NCBI RefSeq assembly: GCF_000341735.1
Contig: NZ_KB455575.1
Coordinates: forward strand, 3,604,190 to 3,668,189
Reading direction: 5' to 3'
Length of the DNA: 64,000 bases
Origin: Methylotuvimicrobium buryatense 5G
GTDB taxonomy: Bacteria > Pseudomonadota > Gammaproteobacteria > Methylococcales > Methylomonadaceae
Both the position numbers and the translations under genes were made by a program. The first letter of the stretch is position 1; every line of letters starts with the position of its first letter. This document shows, piece by piece, positions 27,348 through 36,551 of the stretch. The notes under the pieces were generated by a model. The model searched no databases. It was not told the DNA's origin and was given only the letters and a program-made list of their open reading frames with translations.

Positions 27348-27372
27348 ACCGAATTACATCAAGGAGATAAGA

Positions 27373-28638
27373 ATGAATGCCGCAACCGCCGAATTAAGCA
27401 AGAATCCGGCTAGATTCGATTTGCTGCTGCGCAAAGCGCTACTGAATAAACTCAGTCATTTGCAAGATGCACAATTAACGGTGACCGACCCGCTCGGCAA
27501 AGTCGTACTCGGTAGACCCGGTCAGGATGGCCTCAGCGCCGAGATCAAAGTCTTCGATATGAGTTCTTACCGGCAGATATCGTTAGGCGGCTCGATCGGC
27601 GCCGCCGAGTCCTATATGGACAAATTATGGCAAACCGACGATTTGACTTCGGTGATCCGTATTTTGGTGCGCAATCGAGACTTGCTAGACAGCATGGAAG
27701 GCGGGTTGGCAACCTTGACGAACACCTTACTTAAATTCTGGCATTTCGCGCGCCGAAACTCCAAGCATGGCTCGCGCAAGAATATCGCCGCGCATTACGA
27801 TCTGGGTAACGATTTGTTTTCGTTGTTTTTAGACAAGCACGGGATGTATTCGTCGGCGACTTATCACGATCTCGAACTCAGTCTCGAAGAAGCCTCGACG
27901 GCTAAATTGGAACGTATTTGCCGAAAATTGGACTTAAAGCCCAACGATAATGTCCTCGAAATCGGCACAGGTTGGGGCGGCTTTGCCACTTATGCCGCCA
28001 AGCATTTCGGCTGCCGCATAACGACCACGACCATCTCGAAAGAGCAGTTCGAGGCCGCACGGCAACGCATCGACGATGAAGGAGTCGCCGATCGTGTGAC
28101 AGTGCTGATGGAGGATTACCGGGATTTGACCGGAGTGTACGACAAACTGGTGTCGATAGAAATGATCGAAGCGGTTGGGCATCATTATCTCGATACTTAC
28201 CTCAAGCAGTGTGCGAACTTATTAAAACCGAACGGTCTGGCCTTGATTCAGGCGATAACGATCGAAGATCAGCGCTATAAACAGGCGCTGAAGAGTGTCG
28301 ATTTTATCAAACGCTATATTTTTCCTGGCAGTTTCATTCCGTGCGTCAACGCGATTATCGCGAGCGCGTCGCGGAGCACCGATTTGCGCTTGATCAATCT
28401 AGAAGATCAAGGCGAAAGTTATGCGCTAACATTAAAAGCTTGGCGGGAACGTTTCATGGCTTCGCTCGATAAGGTTCGGGAGCAAGGCTACGACGAACAA
28501 TTCATCAGGATGTGGGAGTTTTATCTGTGTTATTGCGAAGGCGGCTTTTGGGAAAAATCGATTTCCAACGTGCAATTGCTGCTGGCCAAACCCGGCAATC
28601 GCCGCGAACAATGGCTGCCGCGTCATGAATCGCAATAA
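27373..28638 (+). CDS. Cyclopropane-fatty-acyl-phospholipid synthase family methyltransferase
   Basis: 421 residues. After an N-terminal domain of about 120 residues comes the SAM-methyltransferase core: NIAAHYDLGNDLFSLFLDKH, MYSSATY, VLEIGTGWGGFATYAAKHFG, TTTISKEQFEAARQRI, and SIEMIEAVGHHYLDTYL. These match CFA synthases, which add a methylene or methyl group from SAM across the double bond of phospholipid acyl chains. A true cyclopropane synthase and a UfaM-like methyltransferase of furan fatty acid synthesis look alike at this level, and the FAD and DUF1365 neighbours favour the second reading slightly. Its end overlaps DUF2878 by 14 bases. Confidence 0.9.
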   Translation: MNAATAELSKNPARFDLLLRKALLNKLSHLQDAQLTVTDPLGKVVLGRPGQDGLSAEIKVFDMSSYRQISLGGSIGAAESYMDKLWQTDDLTSVIRILVRNRDLLDSMEGGLATLTNTLLKFWHFARRNSKHGSRKNIAAHYDLGNDLFSLFLDKHGMYSSATYHDLELSLEEASTAKLERICRKLDLKPNDNVLEIGTGWGGFATYAAKHFGCRITTTTISKEQFEAARQRIDDEGVADRVTVLMEDYRDLTGVYDKLVSIEMIEAVGHHYLDTYLKQCANLLKPNGLALIQAITIEDQRYKQALKSVDFIKRYIFPGSFIPCVNAIIASASRSTDLRLINLEDQGESYALTLKAWRERFMASLDKVREQGYDEQFIRMWEFYLCYCEGGFWEKSISNVQLLLAKPGNRREQWLPRHESQ

Positions 28639-29170
28639 CCTCATTAATATGGCTTGGATGCAAGGCTTGTGGTTTGCAGCGGTCTTGTCGGCGGCGTCAA
28701 GCCAGTATTGGCCGGCACCGGTTATTTTAGTGTTGTTCGGGCTTTGGCATACCCGCCCTGCGATTCATGTCGCCGGCGATTTTCGTTTGGTGCCGGCTGC
28801 GGTCGTGCTTGGCATGATTTTGGATAGCAGCTGGGTTAGGTTCGGTTGGCTCGAATATGCTTCTCCTTGGCCGGATACCGATTATGCACCTTTATGGATT
28901 TTGCTGTTGTGGATCGGCTTGGCGCTCACCTTGAATCATTCGCTGGCCTGGTTGCAATCGCGTCTTTGGTTGGCCGGACTGCTCGGCGGCATTACGTGTC
29001 CGTTTTCTTATTGGGCGGCGGCAAGACTCGGTGCGCTCACTATCACTGAGAACTCCGGAGTTTGGATCTTCGGCCTGGCTTTGAGCTGGGCAGCGGCGCT
29101 ACCGCTTTTGTTATGGATGGCGCGTGTAATCAGACAAAAAGATCATTCACTGGAGGCAAAACATGTTTAG
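28625..29170 (+). CDS. DUF2878 membrane protein
   Basis: 181 residues with about five membrane segments. The blocks NLINMAWMQGLWFAAVLSAA, ILDSSWVRFGWLEYASPWPD and CPFSYWAAARLGALT are those of DUF2878. Function is unknown; the family is found in clusters with CFA synthase and DUF1295, probably forming part of a membrane complex acting on acyl chains. It overlaps both neighbours, by 14 and 8 bases, and is coupled to them. Confidence 0.85.
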   Translation: MNRNNLINMAWMQGLWFAAVLSAASSQYWPAPVILVLFGLWHTRPAIHVAGDFRLVPAAVVLGMILDSSWVRFGWLEYASPWPDTDYAPLWILLLWIGLALTLNHSLAWLQSRLWLAGLLGGITCPFSYWAAARLGALTITENSGVWIFGLALSWAAALPLLLWMARVIRQKDHSLEAKHV

Positions 29171-30992
29171 TTTAATCGTAATCGCGGTACTAAGTACCGT
29201 GGCGATGTTAATGGCTTGGGTGTGGCAGCAAAACCACAAAAATGCCGGTATCGTTGATGTGATTTGGTCATTCGGAATGATGTTGGCGGGGCCTTGGTAT
29301 GCGTTGACGGGAACCGCCCCTCTGTATTTACAGCTCAGTCTGGCCTTACTGACGTTCGCCTGGTTTTTACGATTGGGAAGTCATTTGTCTGCACGGGTGT
29401 TCGGGGAGCCGGAAGACGGTCGTTACCAAGCGATGCGGGCAGCGATGCAGAATAAGGCCGATAGCGGATTTTTGCAGTTTTTTTTAATGCAAGCCGGTTT
29501 TATCTGGGTGTTGTCCCTCCCGTTTTGGGCGGTCGCGCATACTCGCGATCCCAATCCGGTCATGGTTTTTTGCGCATTACTGGTTGCCTGTTTGGCCTTA
29601 TGGGGCGAAACCACGGCAGACCGGCAATTGGCCGAATTTCGGAAAAATCCCGATAATCGTGGGCTGACGTGCCGAGCTGGTTGGTGGCGTTATTCCCGGC
29701 ATCCGAATTATTTTTTCGAATGGCTGCATTGGTTCGCTTACCCGCTGATGGGTTGGGGCGGCGAATATCAATACTGGCTATGGCTCGCACCGGTCGTGAT
29801 GTTTTGCTTTTTGTATTTTCTGACCGGTATTCCTTATACCGAACAACAAGCCTTGCGTTCTCGCGGAGATGATTACCGCCGCTATCAACAAACCACCAGC
29901 AAATTTTTGCCATGGTATCCGAAATCGACTTTTCCTTTGCAAAATCGATTTTCTATGCTGAATGCGATCGATCTGGCTGAGCGAGGTTTAATTCCCGATC
30001 CATTGATGCGAATCGGTATTCGAAATTTGTTGAGGCAACGTCTTAACGACGAATGCGCGAATGATGTCGAAAAGCAAAGCTTGCGTTATCTGTCGTTATT
30101 ACAAACGCTGAGAGAAAGCCCTATCGCGATAGAAACCGATGCGGCAAATCGCCAACATTACGAAGTCCCCGCGGCTTTTTATCGACATGCACTGGGCAAG
30201 CATCTGAAATATTCGTCGTGCTACTGGGACGAAACGACTCAAACACTCGATGAAGCCGAAGCGCGTATGCTAAAGCTGACTTGCGAGCGGGCGGAATTGG
30301 CGGCCGGCCAGCAAATACTTGAGTTGGGTTGCGGCTGGGGCTCGTTGACTTTATGGATGGCCGAGCATTATCCCCGCAGTACAATTACGGCAGTATCGAA
30401 CTCGAATAGTCAACGCGAATATATCCTCGAACAGGCGGAGCTAAGGGGCTTACGCAATCTCGAAGTAATCACCTGCGACGTGAATCGCTTGTCATTGACT
30501 GAACGGTACGATCGCGTCGTTTCGGTAGAGATGTTCGAACATATGCGCAATTACGAACATTTGATGAGTAATATCGCCAGCTGGTTAAAACCCGGCGGCA
30601 AGCTGTTCGTGCATATCTTTTGTCACCGTTATTTGGCCTATCCGTTCGAAACCGAAGGCGACGACAATTGGATGGGACGTTATTTTTTCACCGGCGGATT
30701 GATGCCGGCTCGCGACACGCTACTGCATTTTCAAGACCGGCTCAGGATAGAATGCCAATGGGACGTTTCCGGCCAACATTATCAAAAAACGTCCGAAGCC
30801 TGGTTGAGCAACATGGACCGATACCCATCCGAAATCGATCGGATTTTTGCGGAAACCTACGGGCGAGAAAAAGCGGCCGTTTGGCGGCAGCGTTGGAGGC
30901 TGTTTTTTATGGCTTGTGCCGAACTGTTCGGTTATCGGGGCGGGAATGAATGGTTGGTTAGGCACTATCGCTTTATCAGGCCGAGTGAATGA
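29163..30992 (+). CDS. Fusion of DUF1295 (steroid-reductase-like) and CFA-synthase-like methyltransferase
   Basis: 609 residues in two parts. Residues 1 to about 262 are a polytopic DUF1295 domain with the 5-alpha-reductase-like signature GWWRYSRHPNYFFEWLHWFA and TGIPYTEQQALRSRGDDYRR near its end; members may reduce steroid or acyl double bonds. Residues from about 270 are a second cyclopropane-synthase-like methyltransferase: HYEVPAAFYRHALGKHLKYS, ILELGCGWGSLTLWMAEHYP, SNSNSQREYI, VSVEMFEHMRNYEHLM, MPARDTLL. The two are normally separate adjacent genes; here they form one frame, tying a membrane reductase to a SAM enzyme. It overlaps the kinase start by four bases. Confidence 0.88.
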   Translation: MFSLIVIAVLSTVAMLMAWVWQQNHKNAGIVDVIWSFGMMLAGPWYALTGTAPLYLQLSLALLTFAWFLRLGSHLSARVFGEPEDGRYQAMRAAMQNKADSGFLQFFLMQAGFIWVLSLPFWAVAHTRDPNPVMVFCALLVACLALWGETTADRQLAEFRKNPDNRGLTCRAGWWRYSRHPNYFFEWLHWFAYPLMGWGGEYQYWLWLAPVVMFCFLYFLTGIPYTEQQALRSRGDDYRRYQQTTSKFLPWYPKSTFPLQNRFSMLNAIDLAERGLIPDPLMRIGIRNLLRQRLNDECANDVEKQSLRYLSLLQTLRESPIAIETDAANRQHYEVPAAFYRHALGKHLKYSSCYWDETTQTLDEAEARMLKLTCERAELAAGQQILELGCGWGSLTLWMAEHYPRSTITAVSNSNSQREYILEQAELRGLRNLEVITCDVNRLSLTERYDRVVSVEMFEHMRNYEHLMSNIASWLKPGGKLFVHIFCHRYLAYPFETEGDDNWMGRYFFTGGLMPARDTLLHFQDRLRIECQWDVSGQHYQKTSEAWLSNMDRYPSEIDRIFAETYGREKAAVWRQRWRLFFMACAELFGYRGGNEWLVRHYRFIRPSE

Positions 30993-32296
30993 TGAGCAAG
31001 CAAGGTCTTCAATATAAACTGATTAAGGCTTTTTTACTGCAGATTCTGTTGATCAGTGTTGCGACACTGATGGGTGTGTTTGCCGCCGCTAAAATCGTCG
31101 AAGATGTTCTGGTTCGCGAAGCCTTGCAAGGCGAAGCCGGTCATTTTTGGGAGCGCTATCGGCAAAACAGAAATTTTCCTGCGCCCGATACGCGTAATAT
31201 GAGCGGTTATCTGGCTTCTAGCGGCGATTTTTCCAAGGTTCCCGGAGCATTACGACCGCTGCAGCCCGGCTTCGGCCGTGCTTTAATAGAGGGACGGCAG
31301 CCGATTGTGTACATCGAGGACAAAGACGATGCGCGACTGTATTTAGTCTTCGATGAACAGCAAGTCGCAGCCTTGTCGTTTTATTTCGGTGTCGTCCCGC
31401 TGAGCTTGGTATTGGTTTTGATTTATGTGTTCGCCTGGATGTCCTATCGCCAATCTAGGGACGCAATCTCGCCGGTGATTTTACTGGCTCATATCGTCGA
31501 AAGTTTCGATTTCAAAAAACAAGGACTCGCGGAACTGGATTTGAGCGAGTTACGACAAACCACCGATAGCGATGTCGCCAAGCTGGTCGATGCCTTAGAC
31601 CACTTTACCGAGCGCCTGGAATTGTTCATCGAACGCGAACGCAATTTTACCCGCGACGCCAGCCACGAACTCAGAACGCCGCTGGCCGTCATCAAAAGCT
31701 CGTTGGCCTTGTTGCATAAGCGCTCGGATTACCAGCCGAACGAACAACGATCGTTGCAAACGATTGAAAACACGCTACGCGACATGGAAGGCCTGATCGA
31801 TACGCTGTTATTACTGGCCCGCGAAGAATCTTCCCCGTTACCCGAAGACGACGTGCTGATCAATGATCTGCTCAGCAACCTGGTCGAGCAAGTCGGCCGG
31901 GCGGTCACCAATGAAAAAATCAGTGTCGAAGTCGAACAGAACTGTTTATTGTCGGTGCCTGCCGCCGAAAAGGTCTTGAGTATCTTGCTAAGCAACTTGC
32001 TACGCAACGCTTTCAGTTACACCCGGGCAGGTACGGTTTGCATTACGATCGACGAAAATCGCGTCACGATCGCGGACACCGGCATCGGCATGGAACAAAA
32101 ACAACTCAAACAGGTGTTCGAACCCTTCTATCGCGCTCAAGAAGGCCAAAACGGTCACGGCTTAGGTTTGACGATCGTCAAGCGGCTCTGCAATCGTTTT
32201 GGCTGGAAGCTCAAAATCCGCAGCAAGCCCGGGGAAGGCACGGCTATATCGGTTGTTTTTCCGAAAGCGCGCCGGGTCGGCGGGAAGAGGTCTTAA
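30989..32296 (+). CDS. Sensor histidine kinase coupled to the lipid-modification operon
   Basis: 435 residues. Membrane segments at about 10-30 and 128-150 enclose a periplasmic sensor of about 95 residues. The dimerisation block FTRDASHELRTPLAVIKSSL carries the phosphorylated His at residue 226; the ATPase domain has LLSNLLRNAFSYT, IADTGIGM and GHGLGLTIVKRLCNRFG. The start codon overlaps the previous stop (ATGA). No response regulator follows; the orphan regulator at 13830 is a possible partner. Being made with the lipid enzymes suggests the kinase senses a membrane or envelope state that they alter. Confidence 0.93.
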   Translation: MMSKQGLQYKLIKAFLLQILLISVATLMGVFAAAKIVEDVLVREALQGEAGHFWERYRQNRNFPAPDTRNMSGYLASSGDFSKVPGALRPLQPGFGRALIEGRQPIVYIEDKDDARLYLVFDEQQVAALSFYFGVVPLSLVLVLIYVFAWMSYRQSRDAISPVILLAHIVESFDFKKQGLAELDLSELRQTTDSDVAKLVDALDHFTERLELFIERERNFTRDASHELRTPLAVIKSSLALLHKRSDYQPNEQRSLQTIENTLRDMEGLIDTLLLLAREESSPLPEDDVLINDLLSNLVEQVGRAVTNEKISVEVEQNCLLSVPAAEKVLSILLSNLLRNAFSYTRAGTVCITIDENRVTIADTGIGMEQKQLKQVFEPFYRAQEGQNGHGLGLTIVKRLCNRFGWKLKIRSKPGEGTAISVVFPKARRVGGKRS

Positions 32297-32300
32297 CGGT

Positions 32301-32328
32301 TATACCCATCGCACTTCAAATTTCGGCA
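32301..32328 (-). repeat. Dispersed repeat, family E, inverted, with degenerate family B remnants
   Basis: TATACCCATCGCACTTCAAA then TTTCGGCA is the exact reverse complement of 23139-23166. The following bases to about 32395 (GACACCCCGGTG, AAATTTGACC, CTGCCGAATTTTGATC) look like decayed family B and E pieces. They fill the 223-base gap between the kinase and the chemoreceptor, so the two are probably separate transcripts. Confidence 0.7.
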
Positions 32329-32519
32329 TTGACGTATGGACACCCCGGTGTCGAAATTTGACCAGCACAGGGTATAAACTGCCGAATTTTGATCTGCGTT
32401 GAGTGCGCTGAGTACATTTCATACTCGTTTCTAAGTAAGGATACTGCTCATAATTGTCACATGATTAAAAATTCTACTTCGAAAAAACACTTATAAACAC
32501 TAACAATGGCGTTAAAAAC

Positions 32520-34127
32520 ATGTCAGAAAACAGTAGCGTAAAAACCCGAATCTCCGTCTTGATATTTTTTTGCGGTTTGTTCTTTTTTGTATTAGGAGTC
32601 GGGTACTCAATTTGGATACAAAACCAGTTGAATGCCGACAGCACGGCTTTCGATGCTAAATCCCAACTCGCACAAGCATCTTATACATTGCTCGGCATCA
32701 TGGCTGGATTGATAATCAGCTCCATCATAACGGTATCTGTCGCGCTGGAACGCTTTATCGCGATGCCTATTCGCGACAATCTAAAGCAGTTTAAAACCGT
32801 TCGAAAAGATCTGAATCTCCGTCTCGAACACAAACACCAAGACGAATTAGGCAGCCTGTTTGAAGCCATCAATACCTATTCGGGAAATCTTCAGCAAATC
32901 ATCGAAGAAGTTGCAAGAACATCGGACGACCTCAATGTCGCCGTCGAACAATTTGTCGGAAATACGCACCAAAGTATCGATCTTGCCCGATCTCAACAGC
33001 GAGAAACCGATCAAGTCGTCGACGCTAGCGCGCAAATGGCTGTTTCTTCGAACGAAATGGCTGAACATGCCGACGCAACTCAACAAGCCGCATCGGCAGC
33101 CAAACAGCAAACTAAAACCGGTTTGCAAGTCGTCAATCAAACGATTTCAGCAATCAGCATGTTGGCCAGTCAAATGGAATCGATGCAAGCGACGGTCACT
33201 CGGCTTGATCAAGGCAGTCACAACATCGGAGATGTTATCGATACAATCGCCAAAATTGCAGATCAAACTAATCTATTGGCACTAAATGCCGCGATAGAAG
33301 CCGCTAGAGCGGGCGAACACGGAAGAGGTTTCGCGGTCGTCGCGGACGAAGTCCGTAAACTGGCATTCGATACTCAAGAGGCCACGAAACAAATCCATGC
33401 GATCATTGTCGACCTTCAAGATTCCGCGCAAGCCGTAACCGGAGAAATCGAGCACGGCACGGCACAAGCTCACGATTGTGTCGAACAGGCCAATAAAGCC
33501 GGAGAATCGCTTCACGAAATCGATCAACGCGTCGATTCGGTTTACGACATGGGCAAACAGATTTCCACAGCGGCACGCGATCAAAATACCGTGGCAAGCG
33601 AAGTCAGCCAAAGCATGCTTCGGATCAACGAACTGGCCGAAGCCAACACGCAAGCAATGAATCAAAACAAAGATGTCAGCGACGCATTGTCGCAACGTGC
33701 TAACAAACTGGAACAATTGGTCGGCAACTTCAAAACCGATACGTTCTCGTCGAGCATGGTCGAATTCGGCCGCGACGACATCGAAAGCGCGATGCGTAAA
33801 ATGAGTGCCGCAGAGCTCGATAATATGGCTTTCGGTGCGATCGAGTTGGACCGCAACGGCCGCATTCTGCATTATAACGCGGCCGAAGGCGCGATTACCG
33901 GTCGCAACCCGAAAGAAGTCATCGGTCGCAATTTTTTTTCCGAAGTCGCCCCTTGCACCGATACGCCGAAATTCAAAGGTGAGTTTGACAAAGGCATACG
34001 GATGGGATTCTTGAATAAAAAATTCGAATACACCTTCGACTACAACATGCGCCCGACCAATGTAAAAGTCCACATGAAAAAGGCGTTGAGCGGCGATACC
34101 TATTGGATTTTCGTAAAACGCGTATGA
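32520..34127 (+). CDS. Methyl-accepting chemotaxis protein with C-terminal photoactive yellow protein domain
   Basis: 535 residues. Membrane segments at about 11-33 and 54-76 leave only about 20 periplasmic residues, so no external ligand domain. A HAMP-like region follows (about 76-128), then the receptor signalling coiled coil with the tip [20 protein letters not shown] and [12 protein letters not shown] (near 255-285). Residues about 412-535 align without gaps to the 125-residue PYP of Halorhodospira halophila (own number = PYP number + 410). All chromophore contacts are kept: Tyr452 (PYP 42), Glu456 (46), Thr460 (50), Arg462 (52), Met510 (100), and the p-coumaroyl attachment Cys479 (69) in APCTD, codon 33954-33956. 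It should be a light-responsive chemoreceptor. The ligase gene overlaps its stop. Confidence 0.95.
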   Translation: MSENSSVKTRISVLIFFCGLFFFVLGVGYSIWIQNQLNADSTAFDAKSQLAQASYTLLGIMAGLIISSIITVSVALERFIAMPIRDNLKQFKTVRKDLNLRLEHKHQDELGSLFEAINTYSGNLQQIIEEVARTSDDLNVAVEQFVGNTHQSIDLARSQQRETDQVVDASAQMAVSSNEMAEHADATQQAASAAKQQTKTGLQVVNQTISAISMLASQMESMQATVTRLDQGSHNIGDVIDTIAKIADQTNLLALNAAIEAARAGEHGRGFAVVADEVRKLAFDTQEATKQIHAIIVDLQDSAQAVTGEIEHGTAQAHDCVEQANKAGESLHEIDQRVDSVYDMGKQISTAARDQNTVASEVSQSMLRINELAEANTQAMNQNKDVSDALSQRANKLEQLVGNFKTDTFSSSMVEFGRDDIESAMRKMSAAELDNMAFGAIELDRNGRILHYNAAEGAITGRNPKEVIGRNFFSEVAPCTDTPKFKGEFDKGIRMGFLNKKFEYTFDYNMRPTNVKVHMKKALSGDTYWIFVKRV

Positions 34128-35296
34128 GATGGTGGCAAGACAACGCAAATTTGCGCCGTTTTATCGTCGACTTTGTGCTCGACCATTTAGGCTCGTTACG
34201 ATTGGGAGCGCCTTTACCGTCGCCTCAATCCGTGATGCTTGCAGAAGGTTGGTGGGCTCCTCCGCTCGGCATGGATTCTCTCGAGCTCGTCGATTGCGCG
34301 AGCGCCTTTGCACAATCGCTTGCTATCAACGATAGCGGTTTAGGAGACCTGTTACTGGCCAAGCCTAGCGTCAATGGTTGGAAGGAGATTGCAACGGCCA
34401 GTCTCGAAAATTCAAGCCATACACTTCGTTTCCGAAGTTCCGGCTCGACCGGAAAAGCGCATTCTGTAACGCTCCCTTATGCCCACATAGAACAGGAAGC
34501 CCGATTCATCGCGAATAACTTGTTTAGCCTACATTGTCCCGCGCCACGGATTTGGTCGCTGGTTCCGGCCCATCATATCTACGGCTTCGTTTTCACGATG
34601 GTAGTCCCTACTCAAATGCGGGAATACCCGACCATAATCGACGCACGGCAGCGTTTACCGATTTCAATCGAACAGAGCTTGCGATCCGGTGACATTGTCG
34701 TCGCTGTACCGGATTTTTGGAGGCTCTGGATTAAAACCGGGTTGCGTCTTCAAAAAGATATCACGGTCGTTAGCGCGGCCGCATCCTGTGAAACCGATGT
34801 GCTGCTGGAACTAATAGGGCAAGGGGCGAATGTTATCGAAATATATGGAGCGACTGAAACCGGCGGCATCGGTTATCGTCAGCATCCGAACGAACCATTT
34901 ACTGTAATGCCGCATTGGCGAGCTGAAGGAGAATGTTTAATAGGGCATTACCTCGAAGCGACTGTCCCCGATCATTTGGCGTGGCTAGATACCAACCGAT
35001 TCGATATAAAAGGACGCAAAGACGGCAAAATTCAAATCGGTGGCATCAACATTTGTCCCAATGAAATCGCAGCATTGATCAAACAGCATAATGCCGTCGA
35101 GGACGCCATCGTCAGATTTGACGGAAGTCGTCTAAAAGCCTATGTGATTCCGAAAAACCTTCAATCATCGCAAGAACTGATAAGCGACTTATCGGTATGG
35201 TTATCACAACAACTGCCCGCCACCCATATCCCGAAACATTTTACGATCGGTTTGCAACTACCCCGTAATACGATGGGTAAATTGCGAGACTGGTAA
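34124..35296 (+). CDS. pcl: p-Coumarate:CoA ligase-like adenylate-forming enzyme (PYP chromophore activation)
   Basis: 390-residue AMP-forming ligase. Core motifs: A3 [13 protein letters not shown] near 104, A5 [11 protein letters not shown] near 240, A7/A8 [20 protein letters not shown] near 297, and A10 NTMGKLRDW with the catalytic Lys near the end. It is shorter than plant 4-coumarate:CoA ligases and has an unusual N-terminus, as in the pCL enzymes of PYP operons in Rhodobacter. Its ATG overlaps the chemoreceptor stop (ATGA), so the two are translated together. It would make p-coumaroyl-CoA for attachment to Cys479. No tyrosine ammonia lyase is in the window, so the coumarate source is elsewhere. 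The first in-frame start at 34103 is rejected because it lies inside the PYP coding end. Confidence 0.88.
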   Translation: MRWWQDNANLRRFIVDFVLDHLGSLRLGAPLPSPQSVMLAEGWWAPPLGMDSLELVDCASAFAQSLAINDSGLGDLLLAKPSVNGWKEIATASLENSSHTLRFRSSGSTGKAHSVTLPYAHIEQEARFIANNLFSLHCPAPRIWSLVPAHHIYGFVFTMVVPTQMREYPTIIDARQRLPISIEQSLRSGDIVVAVPDFWRLWIKTGLRLQKDITVVSAAASCETDVLLELIGQGANVIEIYGATETGGIGYRQHPNEPFTVMPHWRAEGECLIGHYLEATVPDHLAWLDTNRFDIKGRKDGKIQIGGINICPNEIAALIKQHNAVEDAIVRFDGSRLKAYVIPKNLQSSQELISDLSVWLSQQLPATHIPKHFTIGLQLPRNTMGKLRDW

Positions 35297-35546
35297 TTTT
35301 TTGCCAATTGCGACAAAACGAAGGACTTACCTGCTGGATAACCTGCCATGCGGACAAAGCAGAGCGGCTTTGATAACTGAGGGAGGCGCCGAGCTGAGCG
35401 AAAGGCTTTTATTTTGCACAAAGCCACTTCGGACCTGAGGCCGGTTTTATGGACTATTCCGGCTAAGAAAAGTATCCTCATTTATCACGAAATCCTTGGT
35501 GGCATTGAGGCCTATCCCTTTTTTAAATCTTTCCAATCAGATTGTC

Positions 35547-36551
35547 ATGCTGAAAACAAAATCCAAGACATACAAAATATTAATCGGCTTATGGCTATTG
35601 CTGTTTTCAATGGCCAACTCGGAGGCATCCGGCAAGAGGATCATCGTGGCCGTGCTGGGCGACAGTGCCACACAAGGCGTCTGGGCCAATTCAACCTTGG
35701 GCAACCCGGGGCTGGATTTTTATTTAAGCGCCAATAAGGCCATACTGCGCCTAGAAAAGTTAAGGCCTGCCCAGCTCGCTTTGATTCAACAACCAGAAAA
35801 CAATCTCATGGCTTATAGTCGTTTGATGGAACGAAAATTCAGATTCACGGCAAACACTCAGCTTTCCGCTACAGCGGGTAATCAAAGTTATTCGTTTGCC
35901 TCCCGTTTAAGACAACACACGAATAGACCGGTCAGAGTCTTGAATGTCGGCTTTCTTGCCGGTTCCTACAAATTCGGCCGACATCAATTGCGTCGACTGA
36001 GAAGTAGATTGGCAGGTAGAAGGCCAGATTACATTTTGGTGAACTTCAATATCATCGATGTTGTTTCAGGCGATACCCCTGATAGCTTTAAAAGCAATGT
36101 CAAAGATTTTTTCAACCTATTGATCCGGCGTTATCCGCGTAGCCAAATTATCGTGACGCCGCTGCAAGACCCATCCCCGATCTCGGCATTGACCGATACC
36201 GTCAGTATTCCGGCTTTTATAGGCTTTCCGACAACGACTTGCCGAGATATTCAAGAACGCGCTTATGGTTTGTTTAAATCGGTGTACACCGATCCGGAGG
36301 AAATGTTCCGTTTACAGCAAACCGCCGCTGAAATGAATCAGCTGCTTTCAGATGAAGTCGAGCAAATACGAGGTCGGCAACTACCCTACTCAGTCTTTCA
36401 AGGCAAAATCGCACTCACAGAGAATTTGCCTCAAATGAATCAAGACTGGAAAGAATATTTGGCCGCTGATTGTGTTCATCCCAATTTAAAAGGTCAGGCC
36501 ATAATCGGGGATATGTTATGGGATGCTTTTTTGAGTGAATTAAGCGATTAG
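35547..36551 (+). CDS. Secreted SGNH/GDSL-type hydrolase
   Basis: 334 residues with a signal peptide (YKILIGLWLLLFSMANSEAS). The mature part starts with block I VAVLGDSATQG, carrying the nucleophile Ser, has VLVNFN-like block (YILVNFNIIDVV) and ends with DCVHPNLKGQ, which supplies the catalytic Asp and His. It should hydrolyse an ester of unknown nature in the periplasm. ATG at 35547 is chosen because it begins the leader; an upstream ATG at 35496 gives an atypical N-terminus. It is 250 bases after the PYP operon on the same strand; that gap shows no clear terminator and no gene. Confidence 0.8.
   Translation: MLKTKSKTYKILIGLWLLLFSMANSEASGKRIIVAVLGDSATQGVWANSTLGNPGLDFYLSANKAILRLEKLRPAQLALIQQPENNLMAYSRLMERKFRFTANTQLSATAGNQSYSFASRLRQHTNRPVRVLNVGFLAGSYKFGRHQLRRLRSRLAGRRPDYILVNFNIIDVVSGDTPDSFKSNVKDFFNLLIRRYPRSQIIVTPLQDPSPISALTDTVSIPAFIGFPTTTCRDIQERAYGLFKSVYTDPEEMFRLQQTAAEMNQLLSDEVEQIRGRQLPYSVFQGKIALTENLPQMNQDWKEYLAADCVHPNLKGQAIIGDMLWDAFLSELSD

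Noticed and set aside
32520..34127. Generic PAS domain instead of PYP at the chemoreceptor C-terminus
   Set aside because: The gapless match to the full 125-residue PYP and the conserved APCTD cysteine plus Tyr/Glu/Thr/Arg contacts go far beyond PAS-level similarity.
33282..34148. Long open frame (288 codons) antisense to the chemoreceptor-PYP gene
   Set aside because: It mirrors the codon pattern of a strongly conserved gene; no domain or ribosome site supports it.
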